From Streptococcus pseudoporcinus LQ 940-04 (lineage in GTDB: Bacteria > Bacillota > Bacilli > Lactobacillales > Streptococcaceae), in the NCBI RefSeq assembly GCF_000188035.1, contig NZ_AEUY02000005.1, positions 1,364,001 through 1,428,000 on the forward strand: a DNA stretch of 64,000 nucleotides, written 5' to 3'. Within the stretch, counting starts at the first letter, position 1; every line of letters begins with the position of its first letter. The position numbers were made by a program, and so were the translations under genes. Positions 38,160 through 47,547 of this stretch are shown piece after piece. The notes under the pieces are model-generated. The model ran no database searches. It worked only from the letters and a program-made list of their open reading frames with translations, and was not told the origin of the DNA.

Positions 38160-38759
38160 TCAACGGCTTGGGGCAGAGATTCGATATTTAGTAGTGAAGT
38201 ACCCCAGGATTAGGAAGACTTCGATTAATCCAAAGGCCAAGAGGAAACTGTGCATAAAGAACTCGGCAGGTAAAGCTAAGATAATAGGATCAGTAGTGGC
38301 ATTGAAGAGCCAGGCGTCATTGTTAAAGAAAACTTTATGGAAAAGCACAAACAGCGTGTCGAAGCTAACCAGGAGAGCCAAAAGGATAGCAAGGGGAATA
38401 AGGGTTCCCTGGCGGAAGTAGGGTAGGAGCCGCCAAGATTCTCGTCTCCTATTTAGATGTCGTACAAACCATAGCGTGCCCATTCCAGAAAAGATCAAGA
38501 TCAGGTAGTCCAGCATAAAAAGCTTCTTGACCTCGAAAAAGTGGAAAAGCCCACTAGCCGAACTAGGGAAATCCGGCATATCCAATGCGAGAAACCATGG
38601 GATATTCAAATAGGTCAGGAGGATGCGGTAGTTTTCCAGAATCTGCTCCTTTGATAGACCGACATATTTAGGAATATTCAGATAATCAATGTCGAAAGCA
38701 TATAAGGGAGTAACTATTTTACTCTCTTCAAAATGCAGAAAATATTGATTTAACATCAA
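38160..38759 (-). pseudogene. TIGR01906/DUF1461 integral membrane protein, N-terminally truncated
   Basis: The 199 codons carry the body of a DUF1461 protein: a conserved extracellular loop (YAFDIDYLNIPKYVGLSKEQ, NYRILLTYLNIPW) and three following helices, with the basic RHLNRRRES loop. Family members have a first transmembrane helix before this loop. Here it is missing, and the open frame begins at the junction with the HEPN-like gene (38759/38765) without a ribosome site. The function of the family is unknown. The C-terminal end looks natural. Confidence 0.65.
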
Positions 38760-38764
38760 TAGCC

Positions 38765-39553
38765 ATGGGGTATTTTAAATCTATTGAACAATTTCTATTT
38801 TCCTATATCTCTTTACATACCATAGAAAAGGATTCTGTAAACCGTAAAATATTTGCAGGAGCTAAACCGTTAGATACACTCTCTGACAAACTCCTTAATG
38901 ATAGTTCAAAAGTTAAAAATATAAATCTTAAATCTATTACAAGTTTTTTTGGAGATTTTAACAGTCAGAAATTCTATCCACGTAATATGGATTTACTTGC
39001 TGATGGTATTGATGACGAAACGTATTATTATATTGTTGAGTCATTGTCAACTTTTGTAGGATTAAGAAATGGCTATTTTCATAAGCATAATTTAAATGAT
39101 TGGACAACAATTGAAGAAACTAGAAACCATGCATTGTTAATTTTTTATCTAGTACTAGGAGGGTATAGAATATCGGAGCAAGATAAACTAGATCTCGGTT
39201 TGATTAAAACTGTAGAAAGTGGCTACTTAAATCTATGTGAGTATATTCATAATAGAAAAATTGATAATATGCTTGAGATACCAATCTTTTATTTTGGGAG
39301 AGATCGTAACGAGTTTGATTTTTACATTTCGAATAAAGACCCTTTTATCACAAATGACAGTAATCAGGAGCCAATTTATTCTGGAGCATATTTTAAACGA
39401 CTTGGAAACTCAAAAAGTTTGTTTAAGCTAACAGATAGTAATATCCCTGAGGAAATCTGGGAAGGAAAATTAATAATTGGTCGGCAGGGACCTAGTTTTA
39501 AACCATCTGGTCCTTTGGAAAAATATTCGAAGATGGTAAATTTTTCAAAATAG
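38765..39553 (+). CDS. HEPN-like protein, possibly the 3' part of a larger gene
   Basis: The frame encodes 262 residues that I cannot assign by name. The central sequence FVGLRNGYFHKHNL (R101 to H106) fits the RNxxxH form of the Rx4-6H motif of HEPN ribonuclease and toxin domains, and it lies in an alpha-helical context (YYYIVESLSTFVGLRN; RNHALLIFYLVLGGYRI). The C-terminal third is beta rich (LFKLTDSNIPEEIWEGKLIIG). There is no ribosome site before the ATG at 38765, and its 5' end coincides with the truncation of the neighbouring DUF1461 gene. The original gene was therefore probably longer. A defence role is inference from the motif only. Confidence 0.5.
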   Translation: MGYFKSIEQFLFSYISLHTIEKDSVNRKIFAGAKPLDTLSDKLLNDSSKVKNINLKSITSFFGDFNSQKFYPRNMDLLADGIDDETYYYIVESLSTFVGLRNGYFHKHNLNDWTTIEETRNHALLIFYLVLGGYRISEQDKLDLGLIKTVESGYLNLCEYIHNRKIDNMLEIPIFYFGRDRNEFDFYISNKDPFITNDSNQEPIYSGAYFKRLGNSKSLFKLTDSNIPEEIWEGKLIIGRQGPSFKPSGPLEKYSKMVNFSK

Positions 39554-39606
39554 AATAGCTTAGATTTTATGAAGATTAAAAATAGGAACAGTCAATTGAA
39601 CAGTTC

Positions 39607-39906
39607 CTATTTTTGTGTTAAGTATGTAGTTGTTTTCTTATATGTATAATGATAGATTAGTGGATTCTCTTCTAAGGTTCTTACTTCAAATATGAAGAAG
39701 TGATCGCGGTTATCTTTGGACTTTTCCTTATTCAGGACAAAGTAATTCTTACGTGAAGTCGCCATTGTTTTGAGGATATCATCGGTCAGGAAGATCAATG
39801 GAATATTCATGTTGGAGTAGCGGTAGAAGTCACGTTCAAAATCTTGGTAGCTCTCGCTGTAATAGTCCATTTGCAGGTGATTACGCTGAAACTCAAGCTG
39901 ATTCAT
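39607..39906 (-). CDS. Small hypothetical streptococcal protein
   Basis: A 99-residue protein from ATG 39906 with an excellent GAGGAGGTG site. The sequence is polar and Tyr/Phe/Asp rich (MDYYSESYQDFERDFYRYS; IPLIFLTDDILKTM; DNRDHFFIFEV), without a membrane segment. My best guess is a DUF5960-like family protein found in streptococci and lactococci, but I am not certain. It is isolated between the HEPN-like gene and the second cadmium operon. Confidence 0.65.
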   Translation of the reverse strand: MNQLEFQRNHLQMDYYSESYQDFERDFYRYSNMNIPLIFLTDDILKTMATSRKNYFVLNKEKSKDNRDHFFIFEVRTLEENPLIYHYTYKKTTTYLTQK

Positions 39907-40026
39907 AAAGCACCTCCTCAACAAGTTCAATACTAATAATGTTATGTACTTAAAGTCTTATGCAGTTTGGTTATTTTGTTATTAGAATTGGGTACTCCAA
40001 GTCTTTTTTTATGAATTTTTTTATTC

Positions 40027-40091
40027 ATTCAAAAAAACACTTGAATTAATTAATGAAAAGGGTTATACTATATTCAAACAAATACTTGAAT
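40027..40091. promoter_or_regulatory. Two CadC operators before the second cad operon
   Basis: ATTCAA-N8-TTGAAT is present at 40027-40046 and 40072-40091, the same number and architecture as at 27499-27563, with a TATACT -10-like box (about 40064) between them. Confidence 0.75.
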
Positions 40092-40108
40092 GATATTGAG
40101 GTGAGAAT

Positions 40109-40476
40109 ATGATTAAAAAAATACTTGTGAAATTTATTGTTATGACGAAGAAAAGGTCAATCGAATACAAGGTAATTTACAGACAGTAGATATTTCTAGT
40201 GTTGCCCAAATGTTAAAAGCTATTGCAGATAAAAATAGAGCAAAAATTACCTATGCATTGTGTCAAGATGACGAACTGTGTGTGTGTGATATTGCAAATA
40301 TTATAGGTGTTACGGTTGCAAATACCTCTCATCACCTGCGAACGCTCCATAAGCAAGGGATTGTTAAGTTTCGAAAAGAGGGAAAACTTGCATTTTATTC
40401 CTTAGATGATGAGTATATCAGACAAATTATGATGATTGCATTGGCACATAAGAAAGAGGTGAAGATCAATGTCTAG
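40109..40476 (+). pseudogene. cadC: CadC repressor (copy 2), frameshift in a poly-A tract
   Basis: ATG at 40109 follows GAGGTGAG. Its frame reads MIKK then derails. The genuine CadC sequence, CEIYCYDEEKVNRIQGNLQT, starts a few bases later in another phase and continues through [21 protein letters not shown] to the normal end KKEVKINV. The tract at about 40114-40120 has seven A where eight would keep the frame. An internal start at 40210 could give an 88-residue protein retaining the DNA-binding helix and one Cys pair but not the N-terminal metal Cys residues. It overlaps the cadA start. Confidence 0.82.
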
Positions 40477-42598
40477 AGGGAAAGCAAAACAGTCTGAAAA
40501 AGAAATGAAAGCCTATCGTGTTCAAGGATTTACTTGTACTAACTGTGCAGCCATTTTTGAAAATAATGTTAAAGAACTTCCCGGTGTTCAGGATGCGAAA
40601 GTAAATTTCGGAGCATCTAAAGTTTATGTTAAAGGGACGACAACCATTGAAGAATTAGAAAAAGCAGGAGCATTTGAAAATTTAAAAATTCGAGATGAAA
40701 AAGAACAAAGGGTAGGAGGAGAACCTTTTTGGAAGCAGAAAGAAAACATTAAGGTATATATATCAGCTCTTTTACTTGTAGTTAGCTGGTTCTTAGGAGA
40801 GCAGTATGGTGAAGAGCATGTTCTACCGACAATTGGTTATGCAGCGTCCATTTTAATCGGTGGATATTCGTTATTTATTAAAGGTCTCAAAAATTTAAGA
40901 AGATTAAATTTCGATATGAATACGCTTATGACTATTGCCATTATAGGAGCTGCAATTATTGGTGAATGGGGTGAAGGGGCAACCGTTGTTATCCTATTTG
41001 CGATTAGTGAAGCATTAGAGCGTTATTCAATGGATAAAGCACGTCAATCTATTGAATCTTTAATGGATATTGCCCCAAAAGAAGCGTTAATTCGACGAGG
41101 CAATGAAGAAATGATGATTCATGTTGATGAGATTCAAGTTGGAGACATCATGATAGTTAAGCCCGGTCAAAAGTTAGCAATGGATGGAATAGTGGTTAAA
41201 GGTACATCGACATTAAATCAGGCTGCGATTACAGGTGAAAGTGTTCCAGTAACGAAAATCACAAATGATGAAGTATTTGCAGGAACCTTGAATGAAGAAG
41301 GGTTACTTGAGGTTAAAGTAACAAAACGAGTTGAAGATACTACTCTTTCAAAAATCATTCACTTGGTAGAAGAAGCCCAAGCAGAACGGGCCCCCTCTCA
41401 AGCGTTTGTCGATAAATTTGCAAAATACTATACACCAGCTATTGTCATACTAGCTCTTTTAATTGCAGTAGTTCCACCATTATTTGGCGGAGACTGGAGC
41501 CAATGGATTTATCAAGGATTAGCTGTATTAGTGGTTGGTTGTCCTTGTGCCTTAGTAGTCTCAACTCCAGTTGCTGTGGTTACAGCAATAGGAAATGCAG
41601 CGAAAAATGGTGTATTAATTAAAGGTGGTATCCATTTAGAAGCAGCAGGACACTTAAAAGCGATAGCATTTGATAAAACAGGAACATTAACCAAAGGGAT
41701 TCCAGCTGTAACAGACATTGTGACATATGGTAGAAATGAAAATGAATTAATAACCATAACATCAGCCATTGAAAAAGGATCGCAGCACCCTCTTGCTTCA
41801 GCGATTATGCGAAAAGCAGAAGAAAATGGATTAAAATTCAATGAAGTAACAGTAGAGGATTTTCAATCCATTACAGGTAAAGGCGTTAAAGCCAAAATAA
41901 ATAATGAAATGTATTATGTGGGAAGTCAAAATCTTTTTGAGGAATTACACGGAAGCATTTCAAGCGATAAAAAAGAAAAAATTGCCGATATGCAAACTCA
42001 AGGTAAAACGGTGATGGTGTTAGGAACAGAAAAAGAAATTCTTTCGTTTATTGCCGTAGCCGATGAAATGAGGGAATCGTCTAAAGAAGTTATCGGCAAG
42101 TTGAACAATATGGGAATCGAAACAGTGATGCTAACAGGCGATAACCAAAGAACGGCAACAGCCATCGGAAAACAAGTTGGTGTTTCGGATATTAAAGCTG
42201 ACTTACTTCCAGAAGATAAGCTTAATTTTATTAAAGAACTTCGAGAAAAACATCAAAGTGTGGGGATGGTCGGAGATGGCGTGAATGATGCTCCAGCCCT
42301 TGCGGCATCTACCGTTGGTGTAGCAATGGGTGGTGCTGGAACTGATACAGCTTTAGAAACGGCTGACATCGCCTTAATGTCTGATGATTTGAGTAAATTG
42401 CCATATACAATAAAATTAAGCCGTAAGGCTTTAGCAATCATCAAGCAAAACATTACCTTCTCTTTGGCGATTAAATTAGTGGCATTACTTTTGGTCATGC
42501 CCGGTTGGTTAACACTTTGGATAGCGATATTTGCTGATATGGGAGCAACTTTACTTGTAACATTAAACAGTTTACGCTTATTGAAAATCAAAGAATAG
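40469..42598 (+). CDS. cadA: Cadmium-translocating P-type ATPase CadA (copy 2)
   Basis: A 709-residue P1B ATPase of the staphylococcal CadA type. HMA domain with GFTCTNCAA (about residues 19-27), [46 protein letters not shown] and a final helix pair ([22 protein letters not shown]). It overlaps the cadC copy by 8 bases, so it is translated in the same operon. It is closely related to copy 1 at 25009 but not identical; the two came from different donors or diverged before arrival. Intact. Confidence 0.95.
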   Translation: MSRGKAKQSEKEMKAYRVQGFTCTNCAAIFENNVKELPGVQDAKVNFGASKVYVKGTTTIEELEKAGAFENLKIRDEKEQRVGGEPFWKQKENIKVYISALLLVVSWFLGEQYGEEHVLPTIGYAASILIGGYSLFIKGLKNLRRLNFDMNTLMTIAIIGAAIIGEWGEGATVVILFAISEALERYSMDKARQSIESLMDIAPKEALIRRGNEEMMIHVDEIQVGDIMIVKPGQKLAMDGIVVKGTSTLNQAAITGESVPVTKITNDEVFAGTLNEEGLLEVKVTKRVEDTTLSKIIHLVEEAQAERAPSQAFVDKFAKYYTPAIVILALLIAVVPPLFGGDWSQWIYQGLAVLVVGCPCALVVSTPVAVVTAIGNAAKNGVLIKGGIHLEAAGHLKAIAFDKTGTLTKGIPAVTDIVTYGRNENELITITSAIEKGSQHPLASAIMRKAEENGLKFNEVTVEDFQSITGKGVKAKINNEMYYVGSQNLFEELHGSISSDKKEKIADMQTQGKTVMVLGTEKEILSFIAVADEMRESSKEVIGKLNNMGIETVMLTGDNQRTATAIGKQVGVSDIKADLLPEDKLNFIKELREKHQSVGMVGDGVNDAPALAASTVGVAMGGAGTDTALETADIALMSDDLSKLPYTIKLSRKALAIIKQNITFSLAIKLVALLLVMPGWLTLWIAIFADMGATLLVTLNSLRLLKIKE

Positions 42599-42845
42599 GT
42601 TCTAAAATGGGTGTCAACAATCGGATGCGATCATTGAAAACAATGTTATGCTTCAAAAGGGATATTAACAGGAAATATACAACTAAAGGACGCTTTAACT
42701 GAGCAACGGAAAAAGCCAAATTTCTCAATTGATGTTGAGAAATTTGGAGAATGTTTATACGATTAGTAAAGTTGGCTAAAATAATAAAGTTATTAATCTC
42801 ATGGAGTATTTGAACTTGCAAAAAAATATTTATGAGTCATTGTAC
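42599..42845. other. Gene remnant between cadA and IS fragment
   Basis: No complete gene. In one + frame, from about 42631 to 42761, a scrap reads KQCYASKGILTGNIQLKDAL and then TEQRKKPNFSIDVEKFGECLYD before a stop, the end of an unidentified protein without start. The rest is AT-rich. Confidence 0.4.
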
Positions 42846-43305
42846 TGACCCCAAAAAGTTAGACAAAAAATATTATTGAAAGGATTTAATTCTATACTGA
42901 ACAGGACTAAGTCCTTTTAGTTTTTCTTTAATGCATTTATTGTTGTAGTAAAAAATATACTCGGTGATAGCTTGCTCCAGTTGATCCAGAGACTTGAAAG
43001 TCTTCTCAAAGCCATAAAACATCTCTTTCTTCAAGACACCAAAGAAGGATTCCATCATACCATTATCCGTGCTGGTCCCTTTGCGAGACATGGAAGGATG
43101 TATGCCTTTACTTGCAAGAAAGCGGTGATAGACTTCATGTTGGTATTGCCAACCTTGGTCACTATGGAGAATGGTATTTGGGTAAGTTTCCTCAGGGAAG
43201 ACCTTCTCAAGCATGGTCTTGACTTGTATGAGGTTTGGAGAGCGGGATAAGGTAAAATCAATAATTTCGCTATTATAGCCATCCAGAACAGGAGAAAGAT
43301 ATCTT
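42846..43305 (-). mobile_element. IS3-family transposase OrfB fragment
   Basis: A terminal repeat TGACCCCAAAAAGTTAGACA starts at 42846. The minus strand then encodes the C-terminal 145 or so residues of an OrfB (LSPVLDGYNSEIIDF, LHSDQGWQYQ, DNGMMESFFGVLKKEMF, LKGLSPVQYR), lacking the first catalytic Asp and all of orfA. It is similar but not identical to the complete copy at 19943. At about 43305 it is fused to the DUF4365-like remnant, so insertion was followed by deletion. Confidence 0.85.
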
Positions 43306-43705
43306 CTTTTTTCTTAATTCTTTTTTTCTTGTCACTAGCTGGCAATACGTTCTTAATGACTTTTGGTGTTAGTGAAGCATAAGTGACAGTAGGACTAACG
43401 TCTTTCGAGTACACTACAAAGTAGAGCACACCACCTTCAGTTAGATAATGCTCCAAATTAATCCTGCTTAGAGGGTATCCAACATTTTCGTTATAATAAT
43501 CATCACAACCTTTAAACTGAACAGGAATTCGCTCCAAAAAATCAATATTTCGTCTTTCTATATTTTTGTAAAAGTATATGTGACCATCCCAGATTGGTTA
43601 TTTATCTCCCTCAGAAATTTCTCTGTTAATATGTTTTGATTTTTTTAACGCCATTTTTAAATAATCGACAGCATCTTCTTCAATTTGTTTAGATGATTTG
43701 GACAT
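43306..43705 (-). pseudogene. DUF4365-like protein, interrupted by a stop and truncated by the IS
   Basis: ATG at 43705 follows AGAGGTG and opens MSKSSKQIEEDAVDYLKMAL. An in-frame TAA at 43598-43600 interrupts the protein, which continues in the same frame as PIWDGHIYFYKNIERRNIDF and IPVQFKG-type core, then NLEHYLTEGGVLYFVVY and LTPKVIKNVLPAS before the IS junction. The VQ.KG core and overall pattern resemble DUF4365 nuclease-like domains often found in defence or mobile contexts. Both the stop and the missing C-terminus make it inactive. Downstream frames mixing it with IS sequence are artefacts. Confidence 0.7.
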
Positions 43706-43799
43706 AATGCACCTCTTTGAAAATATTCCTATAAAAGTATTATATCAATTTTGTGATACCTTTTCCAAATCATCCCTGTTATCCTAATACCATTCCTAA

Positions 43800-44010
43800 G
43801 AAAATCAATCCTTGATTTTTCACTGGGGGTTTGGGGGCGGAGCCACCAAGTTATCTTATCGTTGGCTGTCAAAACTGGAAGGTTTTGGTCAGCTGGCGAT
43901 ATGATTTTTGGGATATTGTGGACACAATATCTGAGCTCGCAAAGACCTGAAAGGAAGATATTATGCAGTGCCGTGTCTAATACGAGGGCGGGGATATACC
44001 GATATTAAAG
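43800..44010. other. Candidate origin of transfer (oriT)
   Basis: A gene-free 320-base region precedes the relaxosome genes. It holds a G-rich block GGGGGTTTGGGGGCGGAGCC (43823-43842), a short dyad AAAAC-N6-GTTTT (43871-43886) and a perfect 9-bp hairpin GATATTGTG-GA-CACAATATC (43912-43931). Position upstream of the mobilisation genes and the clustered dyads fit an oriT; the nick site is not identifiable by eye. Confidence 0.5.
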
Positions 44011-44027
44011 AATGAGGAGGATACAGG

Positions 44028-44390
44028 ATGGGAAATCTAGTTAGAGAGATACGTAAGGAAGTCAATTTCTCAATAGAAGAGTATCAACAGATACAAAATT
44101 TTATGGAACAGGAGGGATATGAACAATTTTCCCCTTTTGCTAGAGGTAAATTATTGAAAATAGACCACCAACCATCTCAGCAGCTTGAAGAATGGATAAA
44201 ATATTTACAGCACCAAAAAGTAGAACAGATTTACCGGGATGTACATGAAATACTTGTTCTGGCAAAGTTGTCTCAATCAGTTACTATGGAACATCTTGAA
44301 ATCATCCTGACTTGTATCAAAGACTTGATGAAGGAAATTGAGGTAACTATTCCATTAAGCTATTCATTCAAAGACAAGTACATGGGGTAA
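44028..44390 (+). CDS. Relaxosome accessory protein (Tn5252 Orf9-like)
   Basis: A 120-residue helical protein (MGNLVREIRKEVNFSIEEYQ), probably with an N-terminal ribbon-helix-helix region (residues 10-45) that binds oriT. It is the first of a three-gene set ending in a relaxase, the arrangement of Tn5252-type mobilisation modules in streptococci. GGAGG lies upstream of ATG 44028; the next gene follows after 6 bases. The family assignment rests on size and context. Confidence 0.7.
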   Translation: MGNLVREIRKEVNFSIEEYQQIQNFMEQEGYEQFSPFARGKLLKIDHQPSQQLEEWIKYLQHQKVEQIYRDVHEILVLAKLSQSVTMEHLEIILTCIKDLMKEIEVTIPLSYSFKDKYMG

Positions 44391-44396
44391 GTTATT

Positions 44397-44762
44397 ATGG
44401 AAAATCGTTATCGAACCAATGTGAAAAAGGTGTATTTGAGTGATCAAGAATTAATTATCCTCAATAAAAATCTTGCTCAGAGTCAGTGTCCAAACTTTTC
44501 GCATTATGCCAGAAAAACCTTACTCAATCCTCGTATGAATTTTATCACAATCGATACAAGAGGTTTTCAAGACCTGATTTTTGAAATTCGTAGGATTGGA
44601 AATAATATAAACCAGATTGCACGTTCGGTAAATCAAAGCCACCTACTTAGTCTTCAACAAGTCAAAGAATTGCAGCTCGGTATAGCAGAGTTAGAAACAC
44701 AGTTACAACAAGATTTTGACATAAAGTGTCAGCGATTGAGAGAATTTTATGGTCATCACTAA
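44397..44762 (+). CDS. Mobilisation protein MobC-like
   Basis: 121 residues with the MobC signature: an N-terminal YLSDQELIILNKNLAQSQCPNFSHYAR ribbon-helix-helix region and LIFEIRRIGNNINQIARSVNQ near residues 62-82. MobC proteins help the relaxase melt and nick oriT. It overlaps the relaxase start by 14 bases, so translation is coupled. Confidence 0.85.
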   Translation: MENRYRTNVKKVYLSDQELIILNKNLAQSQCPNFSHYARKTLLNPRMNFITIDTRGFQDLIFEIRRIGNNINQIARSVNQSHLLSLQQVKELQLGIAELETQLQQDFDIKCQRLREFYGHH

Positions 44763-46614
44763 GCATTATGCTGTTCATGGGAAAAAATACCGCCGTCAAT
44801 TGATTAAGTATATTCTTGATCCTAAGAAAACCAGGAATTTATCATTGATTTCAGATTTTGGGATGAGTAATTATCTTGATTTTCCTGACTATGTGGAACT
44901 GGTGAAGATGTATCAAAATAATTTTCTTTCAAATGACCAACTCTACGACTCACGGTTTGATAGACAAGAGAAAAAGCAACAGAAAATACATGCTCATCAT
45001 ATTATTCAGTCTTTCTCACCTGAAGATAAATTAAGCCCAGAGGAAATCAATCGTATTGGCTATGAAACGATAAAAGAGTTGATAGGTGGTCAATATAAAT
45101 TCATTGTTGCCACTCATGTTGATCAGGACCATTGTCATAATCACATTATTATCAACTCAATCAATAGCCAATCTCAAAAAAAGTTGAAGTGGGACTACGC
45201 TCTTGAAAGAAATTTACAAATGATTTCGGATAGAATTTCTAAAGTAGCGGGTGCTAAAATCATTCCACCTAAACGTTATTCTCATAGAGATTATGAGGTC
45301 TATCGACGTTCTAATCACAAATACGAATTGAAGCAGCGGTTATTTTTTCTCATGGAACATTCAATTGATTTCAATGATTTTATGCAAAAAGCTGAGCAAC
45401 TAAATGTCAAAATAGATTTCTCAAGGAAACATAGCCGATTTTTTATGACAGATAGAAATATGAAGCAAGTCATCCAAGGAGATAAGCTGAATAAGAGAGA
45501 ACCCTATTCAAAAGAATATTTTCAACGTTACTTTGCCAAGAAAAATATTGAACTGATTTTAGAATTTTTATTGCTAAGATCCAACTCATTTGATGATTTA
45601 GTTGAGAAAGCTCGGTTACTGGGATTAGAATTGAAGAGCAAGAAAAAAACGATAGATTTTGTTCTTTCTGATGGAAAAAGCTGCATTTCCATACCAAATA
45701 AGTCATTAAGAAAGAAAAATCTTTATGATACTACGTATTTTGATAGTTATTTCAAGGAACATGATGTGTTTGAAGTGCTTCATAATAATGAAGTAAAAAT
45801 AGAATTTGAAAAGTTTGAGACACAACAGCTTTCAGAAATATTGACTGTAGAAGAAATAACCGAAGCTTATGAAACGTATAAAACTAAGAGAGATGCTGTA
45901 CATGAGTTTGAAGTTGAGATCACGGAGGAGCAAATTGAAAAAATTGTGCTAGATGGTCTATTTGTTAAAGTTTGGATGGGTATTGGACAAGAAGGACTAA
46001 TCTTCATTCCAAATCATCAACTTAATATCTTAGAACAAGAAAATAAGAAGCAGTATCAGGTGTTTATTCGAGAAACATCTTCTTATTTCATTTATCATAA
46101 AGAGGACTCAGAAATGAATCGATTTATGAAAGGAAGGGACTTGATTCGCCAACTAACGTTTGACAATAAGTCTTTACCTTATAAGAGACGAATAAGTCTG
46201 GTCAGTCTTCAACAAAAAATTGAAGAAATCAATTTATTGATGACATTAAACATTCAAAATAAATCCTTTCTAGAATTAAAAGATGAATTGGTTGGAGACA
46301 TCGCACAGCTAGATATTGAATTGACAAATCTTCAAGACAAAAACACCACCTTAAACAAGATGGCAGAAGTAGTTGTTAACCTACAAAGTGATAATCAAGA
46401 TACCAAGCAATTAGCTAAGTATGAATGTTCCAAGATGAATTTATCGCAGAATGTAACAATTGGACAGATTGAATCTGAGATTGAAATGATACAGAATCAG
46501 CTAGACAATAAAATCGAAGAATACGAAAATGCGGTTAGAAAGTTGGATGAATATGTAAGAGTTTTAAATATGGATAAATACAAGACAGACGATTTTTCCA
46601 TTCATATTGAATAA
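44749..46614 (+). CDS. Relaxase, MOBP type (MobA/VirD2-like)
   Basis: A 621-residue relaxase. The N-terminal 250 residues carry the nicking domain with the metal-binding triad in HVDQDHCHNHIIIN (about residues 123-136) preceded by HAHHIIQSF; the catalytic Tyr is probably one of the Tyr residues in the first 20 (HYAVHGKKYRRQ). A long coiled-coil C-terminal region (about residues 480-610) follows. It nicks oriT and leads the strand into a host cell using conjugation machinery supplied by another element; no type IV secretion genes are present in the window, so the element is mobilizable rather than self-transmissible. Confidence 0.92.
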   Translation: MVITKHYAVHGKKYRRQLIKYILDPKKTRNLSLISDFGMSNYLDFPDYVELVKMYQNNFLSNDQLYDSRFDRQEKKQQKIHAHHIIQSFSPEDKLSPEEINRIGYETIKELIGGQYKFIVATHVDQDHCHNHIIINSINSQSQKKLKWDYALERNLQMISDRISKVAGAKIIPPKRYSHRDYEVYRRSNHKYELKQRLFFLMEHSIDFNDFMQKAEQLNVKIDFSRKHSRFFMTDRNMKQVIQGDKLNKREPYSKEYFQRYFAKKNIELILEFLLLRSNSFDDLVEKARLLGLELKSKKKTIDFVLSDGKSCISIPNKSLRKKNLYDTTYFDSYFKEHDVFEVLHNNEVKIEFEKFETQQLSEILTVEEITEAYETYKTKRDAVHEFEVEITEEQIEKIVLDGLFVKVWMGIGQEGLIFIPNHQLNILEQENKKQYQVFIRETSSYFIYHKEDSEMNRFMKGRDLIRQLTFDNKSLPYKRRISLVSLQQKIEEINLLMTLNIQNKSFLELKDELVGDIAQLDIELTNLQDKNTTLNKMAEVVVNLQSDNQDTKQLAKYECSKMNLSQNVTIGQIESEIEMIQNQLDNKIEEYENAVRKLDEYVRVLNMDKYKTDDFSIHIE

Positions 46615-46669
46615 ATGTTCAAATTTCCAACATATTCTTGTTTATTTTTGTATAATGTATAATAAAGCT

Positions 46670-46720
46670 ACTCTCAAACCGTCTAATTTGTAAAGAAATA
46701 AACGGTTTGGGAGTTTTATT
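46670..46720 (+). terminator. Terminator of the mobilisation operon
   Basis: A 12-bp stem with one G-U (46670-46681 with 46703-46714) is followed by TTTATTT. Confidence 0.8.
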
Positions 46721-46722
46721 TC

Positions 46723-46743
46723 TATTGTCCAATTAGGACAATA
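46723..46743. promoter_or_regulatory. Operator-like palindrome before the XRE gene
   Basis: A perfect palindrome TATTGTCC-AATTA-GGACAATA lies 52 bases upstream of the regulator. It is a good candidate for the autoregulatory XRE binding site. Confidence 0.6.
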
Positions 46744-46794
46744 TATCAAATTTCTCCTAGTTATCCTCTATACTTTTCCTTAGGAGAAAGATTG

Positions 46795-47019
46795 ATGTAC
46801 CGACGTTTAAGGGATTTGAGAGAAGACAATGATTTCACTCAAAAATACGTTGCCGAAAAGCTTTCGTTTACCCACTCTGCTTATTCAAAAATTGAGAGAG
46901 GAGAACGTATTTTATCGGCAGATGTAATAATAAAACTTTCAAATCTATATAACGTTAGTACAGATTATTTGTTGGGGCAAACTGACTTTCCCCACCGAAT
47001 AAAGAATAATTTAAAATAG
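46795..47019 (+). CDS. XRE-family helix-turn-helix regulator
   Basis: A 74-residue Cro/C1-type protein: LRDLREDNDFTQKYVAEKLSFTHSAYSKIERGER covers the five-helix HTH, and NVSTDYLLGQTD is the conserved end of the domain. ATG 46795 is used in preference to the overlapping TTG because of its spacing from TTAGGAGAA. Such regulators in mobilizable elements control excision and transfer genes. The palindrome at 46723 is its likely site. Confidence 0.9.
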   Translation: MYRRLRDLREDNDFTQKYVAEKLSFTHSAYSKIERGERILSADVIIKLSNLYNVSTDYLLGQTDFPHRIKNNLK

Positions 47020-47297
47020 TCCCTCCTGATTTGTTCATTGACAATTGAATAATTCTAGGTGGGACTTTATTTATTTGTTGAGCAATAGAATGTAATGCGC
47101 CAGGAAATGAGCGAAAATCATTTATTCAAAAATAGGATGGTGACCTATCTGCCATAACACAAATAATGATAATGATACTTCTGACCGTTCAGGCTGCCAT
47201 CGAAAAAGGACAGCGGGTGAAATTCCCATGATTGAACTAACCATTCAAATCCCATCTAGCGTGTAAAATAACTTAGTGATTTGAAGGAGGAAAGTGT

Positions 47298-47525
47298 ATG
47301 AGAACTGCTACATATAAAGATTTAATGAACTTAGGATTTCCTGAACATACCTCTAGAGACATTATTCGTGAAGCTAAAAAAATTGCTGTAAAAAAGTTTG
47401 AAGAAGCTCGCAAAGTTGACCATAATGCGGTACAATTAAGTAAATCGCCCTTTGACAATCGAAGACTAGGTATCGCACCAGCAGAAATTGTGGAACAATT
47501 AATAGGGATTCCACTATCTAAATAA
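47298..47525 (+). CDS. DUF3173 protein of integrative elements
   Basis: A 75-residue protein (TYKDLMNLGFPEHTSRDIIREAKK) of the DUF3173 family, which is almost always found directly upstream of a tyrosine integrase in integrative elements of Firmicutes; it is regarded as excisionase-like or helper. It is basic and helical with a likely DNA-binding N-terminus. GGAGGAAAG precedes the ATG and the integrase starts 22 bases after its stop. The 278-base gap upstream of it holds only a small open scrap (AAIEKGQRVKFP) and no supported gene. Confidence 0.85.
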   Translation: MRTATYKDLMNLGFPEHTSRDIIREAKKIAVKKFEEARKVDHNAVQLSKSPFDNRRLGIAPAEIVEQLIGIPLSK

Positions 47526-47547
47526 CATTTAGAAAGTGAGAATCCAA

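Noticed and set aside
38110..38421. 103-codon + strand frame opposite the DUF1461 gene
   Set aside because: It begins inside a terminator hairpin and is antisense to a recognisable membrane protein.
43055..43537. A 160-codon minus-strand frame
   Set aside because: It fuses the DUF4365-like remnant to an out-of-phase reading of the IS OrfB fragment; not a real gene.
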